Assembly (NCBI RefSeq): GCF_036127095.1 | Contig: NZ_CP108006.1 | Location: 6,067,501 to 6,131,500, forward strand | DNA length: 64,000 nt | Source: Streptomyces sp. NBC_00335 | GTDB taxonomy: Bacteria; Actinomycetota; Actinomycetes; Streptomycetales; Streptomycetaceae | Direction: 5' to 3' | In this document: positions 1 to 8,116 of the stretch, piece after piece | Layout of the letters: every line of letters starts with the position of its first letter | How positions within the stretch are numbered: position 1 is the stretch's first letter | Program-made: the position numbers and the translations under genes | Notes under the pieces: generated by a model | Told to the model about the DNA's origin: nothing | The model's database searches: none | What the model saw: only the letters and a program-made list of their open reading frames with translations

Positions 1-45
1 CAGGTCACGAGGCTCGATGGCCAGAGCGGTCCGGGAGCGGATCCC

Positions 46-67
46 GGCCGGGGCCGCGGCCCCGGCC
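46..67 (-). terminator. hairpin after RNB ribonuclease gene
   Basis: A perfect 10-bp GC-only inverted repeat, ggccggggcc / ggccccggcc, lies about 40 bases past the stop codon of the minus-strand ribonuclease gene. There is no T-tract, as is usual for Streptomyces terminators. The loop would be only 2 nt, so the actual fold must open a pair or two. Confidence 0.45.
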
Positions 68-105
68 CCGGCAGGCGGGCCGGGAGGCGCCGGCGCCGCA
101 CCCGG

Positions 106-1548
106 CTAGACCGGTGCGAAGAGCACCTTCGCCCGACCCGGGTCGGCCTCCGTCAGCCGCACCCTGATCCGGTCGCCCAGCGGCAGCTCCGCCGAGGTGG
201 ACTCCACGCGGCCGATCACCGCCGGCTCCTCCAGGTGGACCGTGCCGACCAGCGGCTCGTGGTCCTTGACGTCGATGACCGTGGCCTCGAAGGTCTCCCC
301 GACGCGGTCCTTGAGCAGCGCCGCCTCCACCAGGTCCACGGACTCCCGCTCCGCCGAGTTCGCCAGCCGGGTCCCGTCCGACATCTCCTTCGGCAGGGCG
401 TCGAGCGCCTCCAGCGCCCACCCGGGGGGCTCCGTCCCGGCGACGGCCGCCACGCACAGCTCGCCCGTGTACCGGTCGACGAGCCGGCGCAGCGGTGCGG
501 TGCAATGGGCGTACGGGGCCGCGACCGCGGCGTGCAGGACGGGGTCCGGGGTCCGGCCGCCGGTGAAGACCGTGTAGCCGGCGCCGCGCAGCAGGGCCGT
601 GCACTCCTGGAGGAAGGCGGCGTGGGCCGGCCGGTGCGGATCGAGCCCGCGCACGAGCTCCGCGTACGGGACGTGGTGCGGCCAGTCGATCCGCAGGGCC
701 TTCGCCGCCCGGCGCAGCCGCCCGACGGCTCCGTCGGGGGCGGTCGGCAGGGTCCGCAGGATCCCGGCCCCGGCGGCGAGCATCAGCTCGGCGGCGGCCA
801 TGCCGGTCATCAGGGAGATCTGCGCGTTCCAGCCGTCGGCCGGGAGCGGAGCCCGGTAGGCCAGGCTGTACGAGCCCTCCTGCTCGACGATCTCCTGCTC
901 GGGCACGTTCAGCGAGATCCCCCCGCGCTCCGCCTCCAAGGCCTCGCGCAGCCGCCCGATGTCCTTCAGCAGGGCCAGCGGCTCCTCGGCGGTGCCGGTG
1001 TCGATGGCCTTCTGGACGCCGTCGTAGTCGAGTTTGGCCCGGCTGCGCACGAGCGCACGGCGGACATCGGTGCCCTCCACCCGGCCCTCGGCATCCAGGT
1101 CGAGCCGCCACAGCAGGGCCGGGCAGGTCTGGTCGGGGAGCAGGCTGGCGGCGCCCTCCGAGAGCACGGCCGGGTGCAGGGGGACCTTCTCGTCGGGGAA
1201 GTAGAGGGTGGTGACCCGGCGGTGGGCCTCGGCGTCGAGGGCGCCGCCGGGGGTGACGTAGGCGGCGACGTCGGCGATGGCGTAGTGGACCCGGTAACCG
1301 CCGGAGGCGCGCTTCGCCAGGTGCATGGCCTGGTCCAGATCGCGCGAGGTCGGTGGATCGATCGTGAAGAAGGGGATGTCGGTGGCGTCGAAGTCCGGCA
1401 GGAGGGGGCTCTGCACCGCCCGCTCGGCCTCGGCGAGTACGGGCGCCGGGAACTCCTCCGGCACCTCCAGCTTCGTCCGCAGTTCACGCAGCGCGGCCCG
1501 CAGGGCAGCCCCGTCTGCGCCGGTCATGATCATATGACGGCGTGGCAT
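106..1548 (-). CDS. RNB-domain (RNase II/R family) exoribonuclease
   Basis: This 480-residue protein is a 3'-5' exoribonuclease of the RNB family, acting on RNA in the cytoplasm. The RNB core begins near residue 60, with the signature aspartates in the stretch TSRDLDQAM followed by VHYAIADVAAYV; these residues coordinate the catalytic magnesium in RNase II/R. The C-terminus ends in a short beta-rich segment that could be a reduced S1-like domain. It is shorter than full RNase R (about 800 residues) and lacks the N-terminal cold-shock domains, which is typical of the compact actinobacterial form. ATG at 1548 is used here; an in-frame ATG six codons in is the alternative start. The gene stands alone and is divergent from yaaA. 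The family call is firm, while the physiological substrate cannot be read from the sequence. Confidence 0.9.
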   Translation of the reverse strand: MPRRHMIMTGADGAALRAALRELRTKLEVPEEFPAPVLAEAERAVQSPLLPDFDATDIPFFTIDPPTSRDLDQAMHLAKRASGGYRVHYAIADVAAYVTPGGALDAEAHRRVTTLYFPDEKVPLHPAVLSEGAASLLPDQTCPALLWRLDLDAEGRVEGTDVRRALVRSRAKLDYDGVQKAIDTGTAEEPLALLKDIGRLREALEAERGGISLNVPEQEIVEQEGSYSLAYRAPLPADGWNAQISLMTGMAAAELMLAAGAGILRTLPTAPDGAVGRLRRAAKALRIDWPHHVPYAELVRGLDPHRPAHAAFLQECTALLRGAGYTVFTGGRTPDPVLHAAVAAPYAHCTAPLRRLVDRYTGELCVAAVAGTEPPGWALEALDALPKEMSDGTRLANSAERESVDLVEAALLKDRVGETFEATVIDVKDHEPLVGTVHLEEPAVIGRVESTSAELPLGDRIRVRLTEADPGRAKVLFAPV

Positions 1549-1703
1549 GAGCCGAGCCTAGGGGGTGTCCTGCCGATCGGGCCGGATCAGGGAGCGGTGT
1601 CTGGTGCCGTACATCGCAAGGCGGAGGCCGGCGGGCCCGGGCGGCACGGCGAGCCGACTACCCTGGTCGGGGGCCGCACCCCCGCCGTTGTGCCGTGCCC
1701 GTC

Positions 1704-1710
1704 GAAGGAG
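1704..1710 (+). promoter_or_regulatory. ribosome binding site deciding the yaaA start
   Basis: The sequence gaaggag ends 7 nt before GTG 1718. The open frame extends upstream to 1565, but homology to YaaA and this strong site both place the start at 1718. Confidence 0.75.
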
Positions 1711-1717
1711 AACCACC

Positions 1718-2518
1718 GTGCTCGTGCTGCTGCCGCCGTCCGAAGGAAAGGCCGCCGGCGGCTCCGGCGCACCGCTGAAGCCGGAGACGCTCTCGCTGCC
1801 GGGGCTGGCCGCGGCCCGCGCCGCGGTGCTGGAGGAGCTGGTCGAGCTGTGCGTGGGCGACGAGCTGAAGGCCCGCGAGGTGCTCGGCCTGAGCGAGGGC
1901 CTGCGCGGTGAGGTCGCCAAGAACACGGAGCTGCTGACTGCGGTCGCCCGCCCGGCGGGCGAGATCTACACGGGCGTGCTCTACGACGCTTTGGGCCTGT
2001 CGACCCTCGCGCCGGAGGCGGCGGCCCTGGCCGCGGAGTCCCTGCTGGTCTTCTCGGGTCTGTGGGGGGCGGTCTCGGTCGCGGACCGCATTCCCTCCTA
2101 TCGCTGCTCGATGGGCGTGAAGCTGCCGGGGCTGGGGGCGCTGGGCGCGTTCTGGCGTGAACCGATGGCTTCGGTGATGCCGGAGGCGGCGGGGGAGGGC
2201 CTGGTCCTGGACCTGCGGTCCTCGGCGTACGCCTCCGCGTGGAAGCCCAAGGGGGAGGTGGCGGGGCGCACGGCGACGGTGCGGGTCCTGCACTCCCAGA
2301 TGGTCGACGGGGTGGAGAAGCGGTCGGTGGTGAGCCACTTCAACAAGGCCACCAAGGGCCGCCTGGTCCGCGACCTCCTGTCGGCGGGCGCGGTTCCGGA
2401 GTCCCCGGCGGAACTCGTGACGGCCTTGCGCGACCTGGACTTCATGGTGGAGGCCGAGGCGCCTGTGAAGCCGGGCAAGGGCTGGTCCCTTGATGTGGTC
2501 GTCACGCAGATCCACTGA
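1718..2518 (+). CDS. yaaA: YaaA-family peroxide stress protein (DUF328)
   Basis: The 266-residue product is a YaaA/UPF0246-family protein. In E. coli YaaA is induced by peroxide stress and lowers intracellular unincorporated iron, and the structure of family members suggests DNA binding. The N-terminal VLVLLPPSEGK motif is the family hallmark. Further conserved blocks are YTGVLYDAL, SGLWG, DRIPSYR, the central SSAYAS and, near the end, VSHFNKATKGRLVRDLL. GTG 1718 is chosen because it lies just before the conserved motif and is preceded by a good ribosome binding site. The gene converges on the merR gene, with a large inverted repeat between them. An exact biochemical role is not established for the actinobacterial branch. 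Confidence 0.88.
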   Translation: MLVLLPPSEGKAAGGSGAPLKPETLSLPGLAAARAAVLEELVELCVGDELKAREVLGLSEGLRGEVAKNTELLTAVARPAGEIYTGVLYDALGLSTLAPEAAALAAESLLVFSGLWGAVSVADRIPSYRCSMGVKLPGLGALGAFWREPMASVMPEAAGEGLVLDLRSSAYASAWKPKGEVAGRTATVRVLHSQMVDGVEKRSVVSHFNKATKGRLVRDLLSAGAVPESPAELVTALRDLDFMVEAEAPVKPGKGWSLDVVVTQIH

Positions 2519-2544
2519 CCGGGTCTGGTCTGGCTGCGGACGGG

Positions 2545-2693
2545 GGCCGGTGCCGGGGGCGGGGTGGGGTGTCGGCCTGGACTGCATGATTTAGGCGCCC
2601 CCTCCTGAACTCCGACAGGGTGTGGGGTGTACCTGCGCCACAAATCACGCTCTACGTCCAGGCCGACACCCCACCCCGCCCCCGTCACCGGCC
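2545..2693. repeat. 38-bp-arm inverted repeat in a convergent gap
   Basis: Bases 2545-2582 and 2656-2693 are reverse complements over 38 positions with one mismatch, separated by 73 nt. Inside the arms further short blocks pair (gcgcc and aaatca-like), so the whole 149-bp stretch is one imperfect palindrome. It sits between the stop codons of yaaA (+) and the merR gene (-). It could act as a bidirectional terminator, but the arms are longer than usual and resemble a MITE-like or structured interspersed element. No second copy was noticed in this window. Confidence 0.8.
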
Positions 2694-2732
2694 TGGGCTG
2701 GGCTGGGCTGGGGGTGGGGTGGGCCGGTGTCG

Positions 2733-3362
2733 TCAGTTCGTTCCGTAGGTCCGGGACGAGGCGTCCACCTGGGCCAGTCTGCGCAGTGCTGCGAACATCG
2801 CGTCGCCCAGGACCGTGCCGACCGCGACCGATTCGACCAGGTCCTCCCGCGCCACCGCGTGCGTCGTGTAGGCGAGGTCTGCGCCGGCCGCCAGCTCGGC
2901 CGCCTCCGCGTACGCGTCGAGCACCTCCGTGAAGGCTCCGTGACCGGCCCGCTCCAGTGCGGCCAGTGCGGCGGCCAGTGCCTCGCCCGCGGGGGTGTCC
3001 GCGTCCGCGTGCCAGCCGCGCCGCTCGATGATCCCGGCCACCTTCGCCCGCGCGAGCTCGGTCTCGGCGTCGGGCGTCCCGCTGTGCTCGGGAACCAGCG
3101 CGTCCGCCACCGAGCCGAGCATCTCGTGGACCGACCGCTCCTTGTCGTCGATGGCGCGGATCACTTCCCCGATGGCCGCCACGGGGAGCTTCCCCACCTC
3201 CAGGAGGCCGCGGATCAGGCGCAGCCTGCGCTCGTGCGTCTCGTCGTAGCGCGCCTGGTTGGGGCTGCTGAGCAGGCCGGCCGGGAGCAGGCCCTCCCGT
3301 AGGTAGTACTTGATCGTCGGTACCGGTACCCCGGTCCGCGCGCTCAGCTCTCCGATGCGCAT
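2733..3362 (-). CDS. MerR-family transcriptional regulator
   Basis: The 209-residue protein begins with a classical MerR winged helix-turn-helix: MRIGELSARTGVPVPTIKYY at residues 1-20, then the wing with REGLLPAG and RYDETHERRLRLI. A long dimerisation helix follows around residues 65-95. The remaining 110 residues are an Ala/Glu-rich helical domain without the metal-binding cysteines of metal-sensing MerR proteins, so the ligand is probably an organic molecule or unknown. It is transcribed divergently from the membrane protein gene at 3475, with a dyad of the right size in the gap, and probably controls that gene and itself. Confidence 0.88.
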   Translation of the reverse strand: MRIGELSARTGVPVPTIKYYLREGLLPAGLLSSPNQARYDETHERRLRLIRGLLEVGKLPVAAIGEVIRAIDDKERSVHEMLGSVADALVPEHSGTPDAETELARAKVAGIIERRGWHADADTPAGEALAAALAALERAGHGAFTEVLDAYAEAAELAAGADLAYTTHAVAREDLVESVAVGTVLGDAMFAALRRLAQVDASSRTYGTN

Positions 3363-3412
3363 CTTCGCTTCCGTCCGTCCCTGGGCCCCTTGTGTGTGCC
3401 GTGTCCATCATA

Positions 3413-3450
3413 GATAGTGGCACTACCGGATAGCGGCGAGTGCCATTATC
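3413..3450. promoter_or_regulatory. candidate MerR operator
   Basis: Inverted half-sites gatagtggcac (3413-3423) and gtgccattatc (3440-3450) match at 10 of 11 positions and flank a 16-nt spacer between the merR gene and the divergent membrane gene. A second small palindrome, tagtg-g-cacta, overlaps the left half-site at 3415-3425. The position suits binding by the adjacent MerR protein. Binding itself is inference. Confidence 0.45.
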
Positions 3451-3474
3451 CATTTGGATTTCGGGGGTAGAGAA

Positions 3475-4488
3475 ATGCCGCTCGTGTTTCCGCGTGCCTG
3501 GCACCGTCCGCTGATGGTGCTCGCCGCCTCGATGGCCTTATGGGCGGCCGGTTCCGCCATCGGCCTGCTCGTTGACGCCCGGACTCTGGTGGGCGCCCCG
3601 ATCTGGTCCAAACCCCTCAAGTTCGCCGTCTCGCTCACCGGCTACGCCCTGAGCCTGGCCTGGATGATCTCCCTGCTCGAACGGGCCCGGCCCCGGCTCG
3701 CCCGGCCCGCGTGGTGGGCGGGCACGGTGGTGGCGGCGGCCAGCGGTGTGGAGATGGTGCTCATCACCGCACAGGCCTTCCGCGGCAGGCAGAGTCACTT
3801 CAACTACGCCACACCCTTCGACGCACGGCTGTACGAGATCATGGCCGGGAGCATCGTGGTGCTGTGGCTGGGGGCGCTGGTGATCGCCGTCCTGCTGTTC
3901 CGGGCCCGGATCGCGGACCGGGCCACCACCTGGTCGATCCGGATCGCCGCGACCCTGGCGCTGGCCGGCGCCGGGCTCGGCTTCCTGATGACCCAGCCGA
4001 CGGCCGCGCAGCGCGCGGTCGGTGACGACGGGGCCCCGATCGTGGGCGGGCACGCCGTGGGAGTGCCGGACGGCGGCCCCGGCATGCCGCTCACCGGCTG
4101 GTCCACCACCGGCGGCGACCTGCGCGTCCCGCACTTCGTGGGGATGCACGCACTCCAGCTGCTGCCGCTGTTCGTCCTGGTTCTGGCCGCCCTCGCCGCG
4201 CGGTTCGCCGTGCTGAACGAGGAGCGGGTGCGGCTGCGCCTGGTGCTGGTCGCGGGCGCGGTGTACGGGGCGGTACTGGCCCTGCTGACCTGGCAGGCGC
4301 TGCGCGGTCAGTCGCTGACCTCCCCGGACGGGACGACGCTGGGCGCGGCCGGGCTGATCCTCGCGGCGGCCGCACTGGGGACCCTGCTCAGCCTCCGCCG
4401 GGGCGGCGGGCCCGGCGCGCGCGAGGGCGCCGACCCGGCGGGCCCCGGTTCCGTGCCCCGGTCCTCGGTGCGGAGCTCCGCGTCCTAG
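3475..4488 (+). CDS. multi-pass membrane protein with TTA codon, MerR-linked
   Basis: The 337-residue product is an integral membrane protein with roughly eight hydrophobic segments. Examples are LMVLAASMALWAAGSAIGLL near the start, GSIVVLWLGALVIAVLLF, LQLLPLFVLVLAALAARFAV and AGLILAAAALGTLLSL at the end. It matches no enzyme motif I recognise, though the conserved look of WSKPLKFAVSL and HFVGMHALQ suggests a family with His in the membrane. ATG 3475 follows a G-rich Shine-Dalgarno stretch; TTG 3454 is possible but less likely. Codon 22 is TTA, so translation may depend on the bldA tRNA. The divergent MerR gene probably regulates it. Confidence 0.7.
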   Translation: MPLVFPRAWHRPLMVLAASMALWAAGSAIGLLVDARTLVGAPIWSKPLKFAVSLTGYALSLAWMISLLERARPRLARPAWWAGTVVAAASGVEMVLITAQAFRGRQSHFNYATPFDARLYEIMAGSIVVLWLGALVIAVLLFRARIADRATTWSIRIAATLALAGAGLGFLMTQPTAAQRAVGDDGAPIVGGHAVGVPDGGPGMPLTGWSTTGGDLRVPHFVGMHALQLLPLFVLVLAALAARFAVLNEERVRLRLVLVAGAVYGAVLALLTWQALRGQSLTSPDGTTLGAAGLILAAAALGTLLSLRRGGGPGAREGADPAGPGSVPRSSVRSSAS

Positions 4489-4510
4489 GCGCCGGGTAGG
4501 CGCCGGGGCG

Positions 4511-5260
4511 TCAGCGGCCCAGGGGCCAGGCGACCGTGGCGGGGGTCTGGTCGGAGGCGCCGGCGTACGTGGCGCACGCGTCCGTGAGGGTTTCCAGCAG
4601 GGTCAGCGGATCGACGAGCGGATGCTCCATGCCGCGGAGCCAGGCCACCGAGAGGTCACCCGGCAGTGCGGCCGGCGGCACCAGTACGTAGCTGCCGCGG
4701 CAGTGCCAGCGCAGCCCGGGGTGCTCGTCCATCGTCTCGGGGTGGCAGTCCAGTTCGCAGGGCCACCACTCGTCCTCGTCCTCGGGCGTGCCCCGGGTCG
4801 CGGTGAAGAAGAGCATCCGGGCCTGGTCGCCCGTACCGCCCGATTCGGCGACCGGGCCGACCTCGATGCCGGCGGCCAGCAGGCGTTCCAGCGCGCTGTG
4901 TCCGGCCTCCAGGGGGACGTCCAGGACGTCGTGGACCATGCCCGTCGCGGTGATGAAGTTGGCTGCGGGCTGGTTGCGGGCCCAGCGTTCGACCTGTGCG
5001 CGGTCCGTCGTGGACTGCGTCTGCCAGGCGAAGGAGACGGGGTGGCGTGCGGGCGTCGGACAGCCGATCCGGTCGCACGAACACCGGTAGCCGGCGGGAT
5101 GCGCGGCGGGCGAGATCGGCAGACCCGCCGCGGCGACGGCCAGCAGCAGGGCTTCGCGTTCTCGTGCGGGGTCCGCGGCGTCGGGTTTGGGCTTGCGGCG
5201 CAGCCACTGGGAAATCCTGCTCTGCTCGCCGCGTTTGACGCGGCCCGACTCAGACCCCAT
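4511..5260 (-). CDS. small bifunctional primase/polymerase-domain protein
   Basis: This 249-residue protein resembles the stand-alone Prim-Pol (PF09250-type) proteins found in Streptomyces chromosomes. The core starts near residue 36 with AREREALLLAVAAAGLPISPA. It has a Cys-rich insert (CSCDRIGCPTPARHPV) that can bind zinc, then WARNQPAANFITATGMVHDVLDVP, where the final D-V-x acidic pair corresponds to the metal-binding region of archaeo-eukaryotic primases. No helicase domain is present, so it is not a complete plasmid or phage replication protein. The genomic neighbourhood shows no other replication gene. Activity is uncertain and the family call is by motif memory only. Confidence 0.65.
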   Translation of the reverse strand: MGSESGRVKRGEQSRISQWLRRKPKPDAADPAREREALLLAVAAAGLPISPAAHPAGYRCSCDRIGCPTPARHPVSFAWQTQSTTDRAQVERWARNQPAANFITATGMVHDVLDVPLEAGHSALERLLAAGIEVGPVAESGGTGDQARMLFFTATRGTPEDEDEWWPCELDCHPETMDEHPGLRWHCRGSYVLVPPAALPGDLSVAWLRGMEHPLVDPLTLLETLTDACATYAGASDQTPATVAWPLGR

Positions 5261-5404
5261 CTATCCCCTCACCTACACCGTTGCCCCGGCAGACCCTCAC
5301 ATGTTCCCACCATCCTGTGCGCCGGGTGACCGCACCCCCCGAACAGGACTCCCACATAACCACAGAAACCGACCATATGTTCTCGGCCGTCAGGGGCTCA
5401 TGAC

Positions 5405-6049
5405 TTATCCCACCCCGGGTCCCGCCCCGGCTCCGCCCAGCACCGAGTCCACCAGCGCGTCCGCGTACGCGTGCGTGAGCGGCGCCGTGCGCATCAGCCA
5501 GCGGTACGTCAGCGGTCCGACCAGCATCTCCACGGTCAGCCGCAGATCGGTGTCCGGCGGGAGCTGCCCGGCCTCGCGGGCCGACCGCAACCGCTCCTCG
5601 TACAGCGCGAGCTGGGGCTCCAGCAGCCGCTCGGTGAAGCGTGCCCCGAGCTCGGGATCGGTGGCGCCGGCCGCCGTCAGGGCGCGTACGGGGGCCGAGT
5701 ACCGCTCGTCGGCGAACTCGTCCACCGTCGCCCGCATGACGGACTTCAGGTCGGCGGCCAGGTCCCCGGTGTCGGGGAAGCCCCAAGTCCCCTCCGGCTG
5801 TGCGTCCCCGGCGAGCGCGAGCGAGGCGTCCAGCAGGACCGCGGCCTTCGACGGCCACCAGCGGTAGATGGTCTGCTTGCCGACTCCGGCGCGGGCGGCG
5901 ATGGCCTCGATGGTCAGCTTGTTGTAGCCGACCTCCCCCACCAGGTCGAGCGCCGCGTCCAGGATGGCCCGCCGTGAGCGGTCGCTGCGGCGGGTGGCGT
6001 CCGGGGTCCGGGGGGCGGTACCGGGATCGGGGAGGGGGCTGGAGCTCAT
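5405..6049 (-). CDS. TetR/AcrR-family transcriptional regulator
   Basis: The 214-residue protein has a typical TetR N-terminal DNA-binding domain: RRAILDAALDLVGEVGYNKL (about 25-45), then TIEAIAARAGVGKQTIYRWW with the recognition helix. The C-terminal ligand domain contains ERLLEPQLALYEERLRSA and a TetR_C-like LPPDTDLRLTVEMLVGPLTYR segment. It is divergent from the dimethylargininase gene and most likely regulates it or itself. Its ligand is unknown. Confidence 0.9.
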   Translation of the reverse strand: MSSSPLPDPGTAPRTPDATRRSDRSRRAILDAALDLVGEVGYNKLTIEAIAARAGVGKQTIYRWWPSKAAVLLDASLALAGDAQPEGTWGFPDTGDLAADLKSVMRATVDEFADERYSAPVRALTAAGATDPELGARFTERLLEPQLALYEERLRSAREAGQLPPDTDLRLTVEMLVGPLTYRWLMRTAPLTHAYADALVDSVLGGAGAGPGVG

Positions 6050-6160
6050 TTCGGCAACTTATCAACCTCGAACCACTCGTCTTTCAGCCGTTCGGGAAAC
6101 CACCCAATCAGTTCACTGCGCGGTTCCCGCCGAGGAGGGACGATTCTCTTCTCATCACCG

Positions 6161-6167
6161 TGAGGAG
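6161..6167 (+). promoter_or_regulatory. ribosome binding site deciding the ddaH TTG start
   Basis: The sequence tgaggag lies 6 nt upstream of TTG 6174. No ATG or GTG lies suitably placed before the conserved YLMCPPAHF block, so TTG is the likely start. Confidence 0.65.
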
Positions 6168-6173
6168 CCTTCA

Positions 6174-6983
6174 TTGCGCAGAGACGCCACACCCCGGCGT
6201 TACCTGATGTGCCCACCCGCGCACTTCAAGGTCACGTACTCCATCAACCCGTGGATGGACCCCACGAAACCGGTGGACCTGCCCCTGGCCATGGCCCAGT
6301 GGGAGGACCTCCGCGACCGCTACCTGGCCCTCGGCCACACCGTCGAGACCCTCGTCCCCGACCGCGGTCTGCCGGACATGGTCTTCGCGGCGAACGGCGC
6401 CCTCGTCGTCGACGGCAAGGTGCTGGGCGCGCGGTTCGCCTACCCCGAGCGGGCCGCCGAGGCGGAGATCCACCTCGACTGGTTCCGCGGCCACGGCTTC
6501 CAGGACGTCCACGAGCCGTCCCACGTCAACGAGGGCGAGGGAGACTTCGCCGTCACCGCCACCTACATCCTGGCCGGCCGGGGCTTCCGCTCCAGCCCGC
6601 TCTCGCACGACGAGGCCCAGGAGTTCTTCGGCCGCCCGGTCATCGGTCTCGACCTGGTCGACCCGCGCTACTACCACCTGGACACGGCCCTGTCCGTGCT
6701 CGACGGCGACGAGGTCATGTACTACCCGGACGCCTTCTCCGAGGGCAGCCGGGCGGTCCTGCGCCGGCTCTTCCCCGACGCGCTGATCGCCGAGGCCCAG
6801 GACGCGGCCGCCCTCGGGCTCAACGCGGTCTCGGACGGCCGGCACGTGCTGCTCCCGCAGGAGGCGACCGGACTCTTCGCACCCCTGCGGGCGCGGGGGT
6901 TCGAGCCGGTCCCGATGGATCTGGGGGAGCTGCTCAAGGGCGGCGGCAGCGTGAAGTGCTGCACGCAGGAGCTGAGGCCCTAG
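6174..6983 (+). CDS. ddaH: dimethylargininase (DDAH-like amidinohydrolase)
   Basis: The 269-residue enzyme belongs to the guanidino-modifying superfamily (dimethylargininase / amidinotransferase fold). It probably hydrolyses N-omega-methylarginines or a related guanidine to citrulline plus amine in the cytoplasm. Diagnostic segments are YLMCPPAHFKVTYSINPWM at the N-terminus, MVFAANGALV, HVNEGEGDFAV and YHLDTALSVL, where His is part of the Cys-His-Glu/Asp triad. The C-terminal GGGSVKCCTQEL provides the catalytic cysteine. Length fits the compact bacterial DDAH family. The divergent TetR gene is the likely regulator. An arginine deiminase or another guanidine substrate cannot be excluded. Confidence 0.82.
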   Translation: MRRDATPRRYLMCPPAHFKVTYSINPWMDPTKPVDLPLAMAQWEDLRDRYLALGHTVETLVPDRGLPDMVFAANGALVVDGKVLGARFAYPERAAEAEIHLDWFRGHGFQDVHEPSHVNEGEGDFAVTATYILAGRGFRSSPLSHDEAQEFFGRPVIGLDLVDPRYYHLDTALSVLDGDEVMYYPDAFSEGSRAVLRRLFPDALIAEAQDAAALGLNAVSDGRHVLLPQEATGLFAPLRARGFEPVPMDLGELLKGGGSVKCCTQELRP

Positions 6984-7001
6984 CCGGCGGCGGGTCCGAC
7001 G

Positions 7002-7028
7002 GGCCTGAGCCCGCAGCGGGCTCAGGCC
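7002..7028. terminator. bidirectional hairpin between ddaH and rsm22-like gene
   Basis: A perfect 11-bp stem, ggcctgagccc / gggctcaggcc, surrounds the loop gcagc just after the ddaH stop codon. It can serve the convergent minus-strand gene as well. Confidence 0.75.
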
Positions 7029-7030
7029 AC

Positions 7031-7062
7031 CTGCGGTCTCAGGCCCTCTGCGGTCTCAGGCC
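7031..7062. repeat. two direct 15-bp repeats at the rsm22-like stop codon
   Basis: The sequence ctgcggtctcaggcc occurs at 7031-7045 and again at 7048-7062, a 17-bp period. The second copy contains the minus-strand stop codon at 7056-7058. The repeat unit shares its ctcaggcc half with the adjacent terminator arm. Confidence 0.7.
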
Positions 7063-8060
7063 CCCTGCGGAGGCGGCCATTCCTGGCCCCAGTCGGCGTC
7101 GCGCGCCGCCTTGTACAGGTCTCCGTGCCGCTTGGTCACGTTGACCCGGGTCTGCCCCTCGGACTCGGGTCCGCACAGCTCCAGCAGGACCAGCCCCTTG
7201 CGGATCTGCGGCCTGCGCGTGATCCGGGAGGCGGCCGGCTCCACCGGGAAGCGGGTGGCGGCCACGTAGCTGAACTTCTCGTCCTCGTAGGGGAGGGAGC
7301 CGCCCTTGATCTGCCGGTGCAGGGAGGACCGGCTGACCCGGGCCGAGAAGTGGCACCAGTCCTTGCCGACCTCGATCGGGCAGGTCCCGTCGTGCGGGCA
7401 CGGGGCCGCGACCCGCAGCCCGGCCTCGATCAGCTGGTCGCGGGCCTCACGGATGCGCAGGTACCCCTCCGGCGTGCCCGGCTCGACCACCACCACGGCC
7501 TGACCGGCCCGCGCCGCCTCGGCGACGACCTCGCGGCGGGCCTCCGGGGTCAGTTCGCCCAGGACGTAGGAGACCGTCACCAGGTCCGCCGCGGGGACCG
7601 TCAGCCCGGTCCCGATGACGGTCCGCCGCCACTCGGCGGCCCGCAGCGTGGGGGAGGAGGAGGCCGCGGCCAGCTCCTTGCCGAGGACCAGCGCCGGGTC
7701 CGCCCAGTCCAGTACGGCCGTCTCGCGGGGCCCGCCCCAGACGGAGTCGGCCGCCCAGGCCGCCGCGCCGGTGCCGCCGCCCACGTCCACGTGCGAGGCC
7801 GGGGACCAGCCCGGGGCCGCCTCGGCGAGCCCGTCCAGGGCGGACCGTACGGCCTCGAAGGTGGCGGGCATCCGGTACGCCGCGTACGCGGCCACGTCGG
7901 CGCGGTTGCGCAGGACGGGCGTGTCGGTCGGGATCTCGCCGCGGTAGTTGGCGATCAGCCGCTCCACGGAGGCCGTGGCCTGCTTCTGCGGGAGGCCTTC
8001 GAGCAGGCCCGCGAGGGCGCTGCGCAGGGTTTCGGCGGTGGTGGTGGCGGAGTCGTTCAC
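7056..8060 (-). CDS. Rsm22-type mitoribosome-assembly-like protein, possible Fe-S binder
   Basis: The 334-residue product matches the Rsm22/METTL17 family of methyltransferase-fold proteins linked to small-subunit ribosome assembly. The Rossmann glycine loop [14 protein letters not shown] is at about 90-102, and an acidic DWAD segment follows. Cysteines 221, 227 and 236 lie in CPHDGTCPI...DWCHF, and Cys296 lies in LELCGP. Four cysteines in this arrangement are the ligands reported for a [4Fe-4S] cluster in the eukaryotic homologues. The family-typical block [16 protein letters not shown] follows. Catalytic methylation is doubtful in the family, so it may be a structural assembly factor. It is a monocistronic minus-strand gene. 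Confidence 0.8.
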   Translation of the reverse strand: MNDSATTTAETLRSALAGLLEGLPQKQATASVERLIANYRGEIPTDTPVLRNRADVAAYAAYRMPATFEAVRSALDGLAEAAPGWSPASHVDVGGGTGAAAWAADSVWGGPRETAVLDWADPALVLGKELAAASSSPTLRAAEWRRTVIGTGLTVPAADLVTVSYVLGELTPEARREVVAEAARAGQAVVVVEPGTPEGYLRIREARDQLIEAGLRVAAPCPHDGTCPIEVGKDWCHFSARVSRSSLHRQIKGGSLPYEDEKFSYVAATRFPVEPAASRITRRPQIRKGLVLLELCGPESEGQTRVNVTKRHGDLYKAARDADWGQEWPPPQGA

Positions 8061-8073
8061 CCGCCAAGTTTAC

Positions 8074-8110
8074 GGGGCCGGGCCCGGCCTCGAAGGCCGG
8101 GCCCGGCCCC
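8074..8110 (-). terminator. 17-bp perfect hairpin after the MFS gene
   Basis: The arms ggggccgggcccggcct and aggccgggcccggcccc are exact complements around the loop cga, 7 nt beyond the stop codon of the MFS gene. This is one of the strongest hairpins in the window. Confidence 0.85.
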
Positions 8111-8116
8111 GGACGG

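Noticed and set aside
3454..3474. TTG 3454 as start of the membrane protein
   Set aside because: It would place the likely ribosome site inside the coding region; ATG 3475 is better placed.
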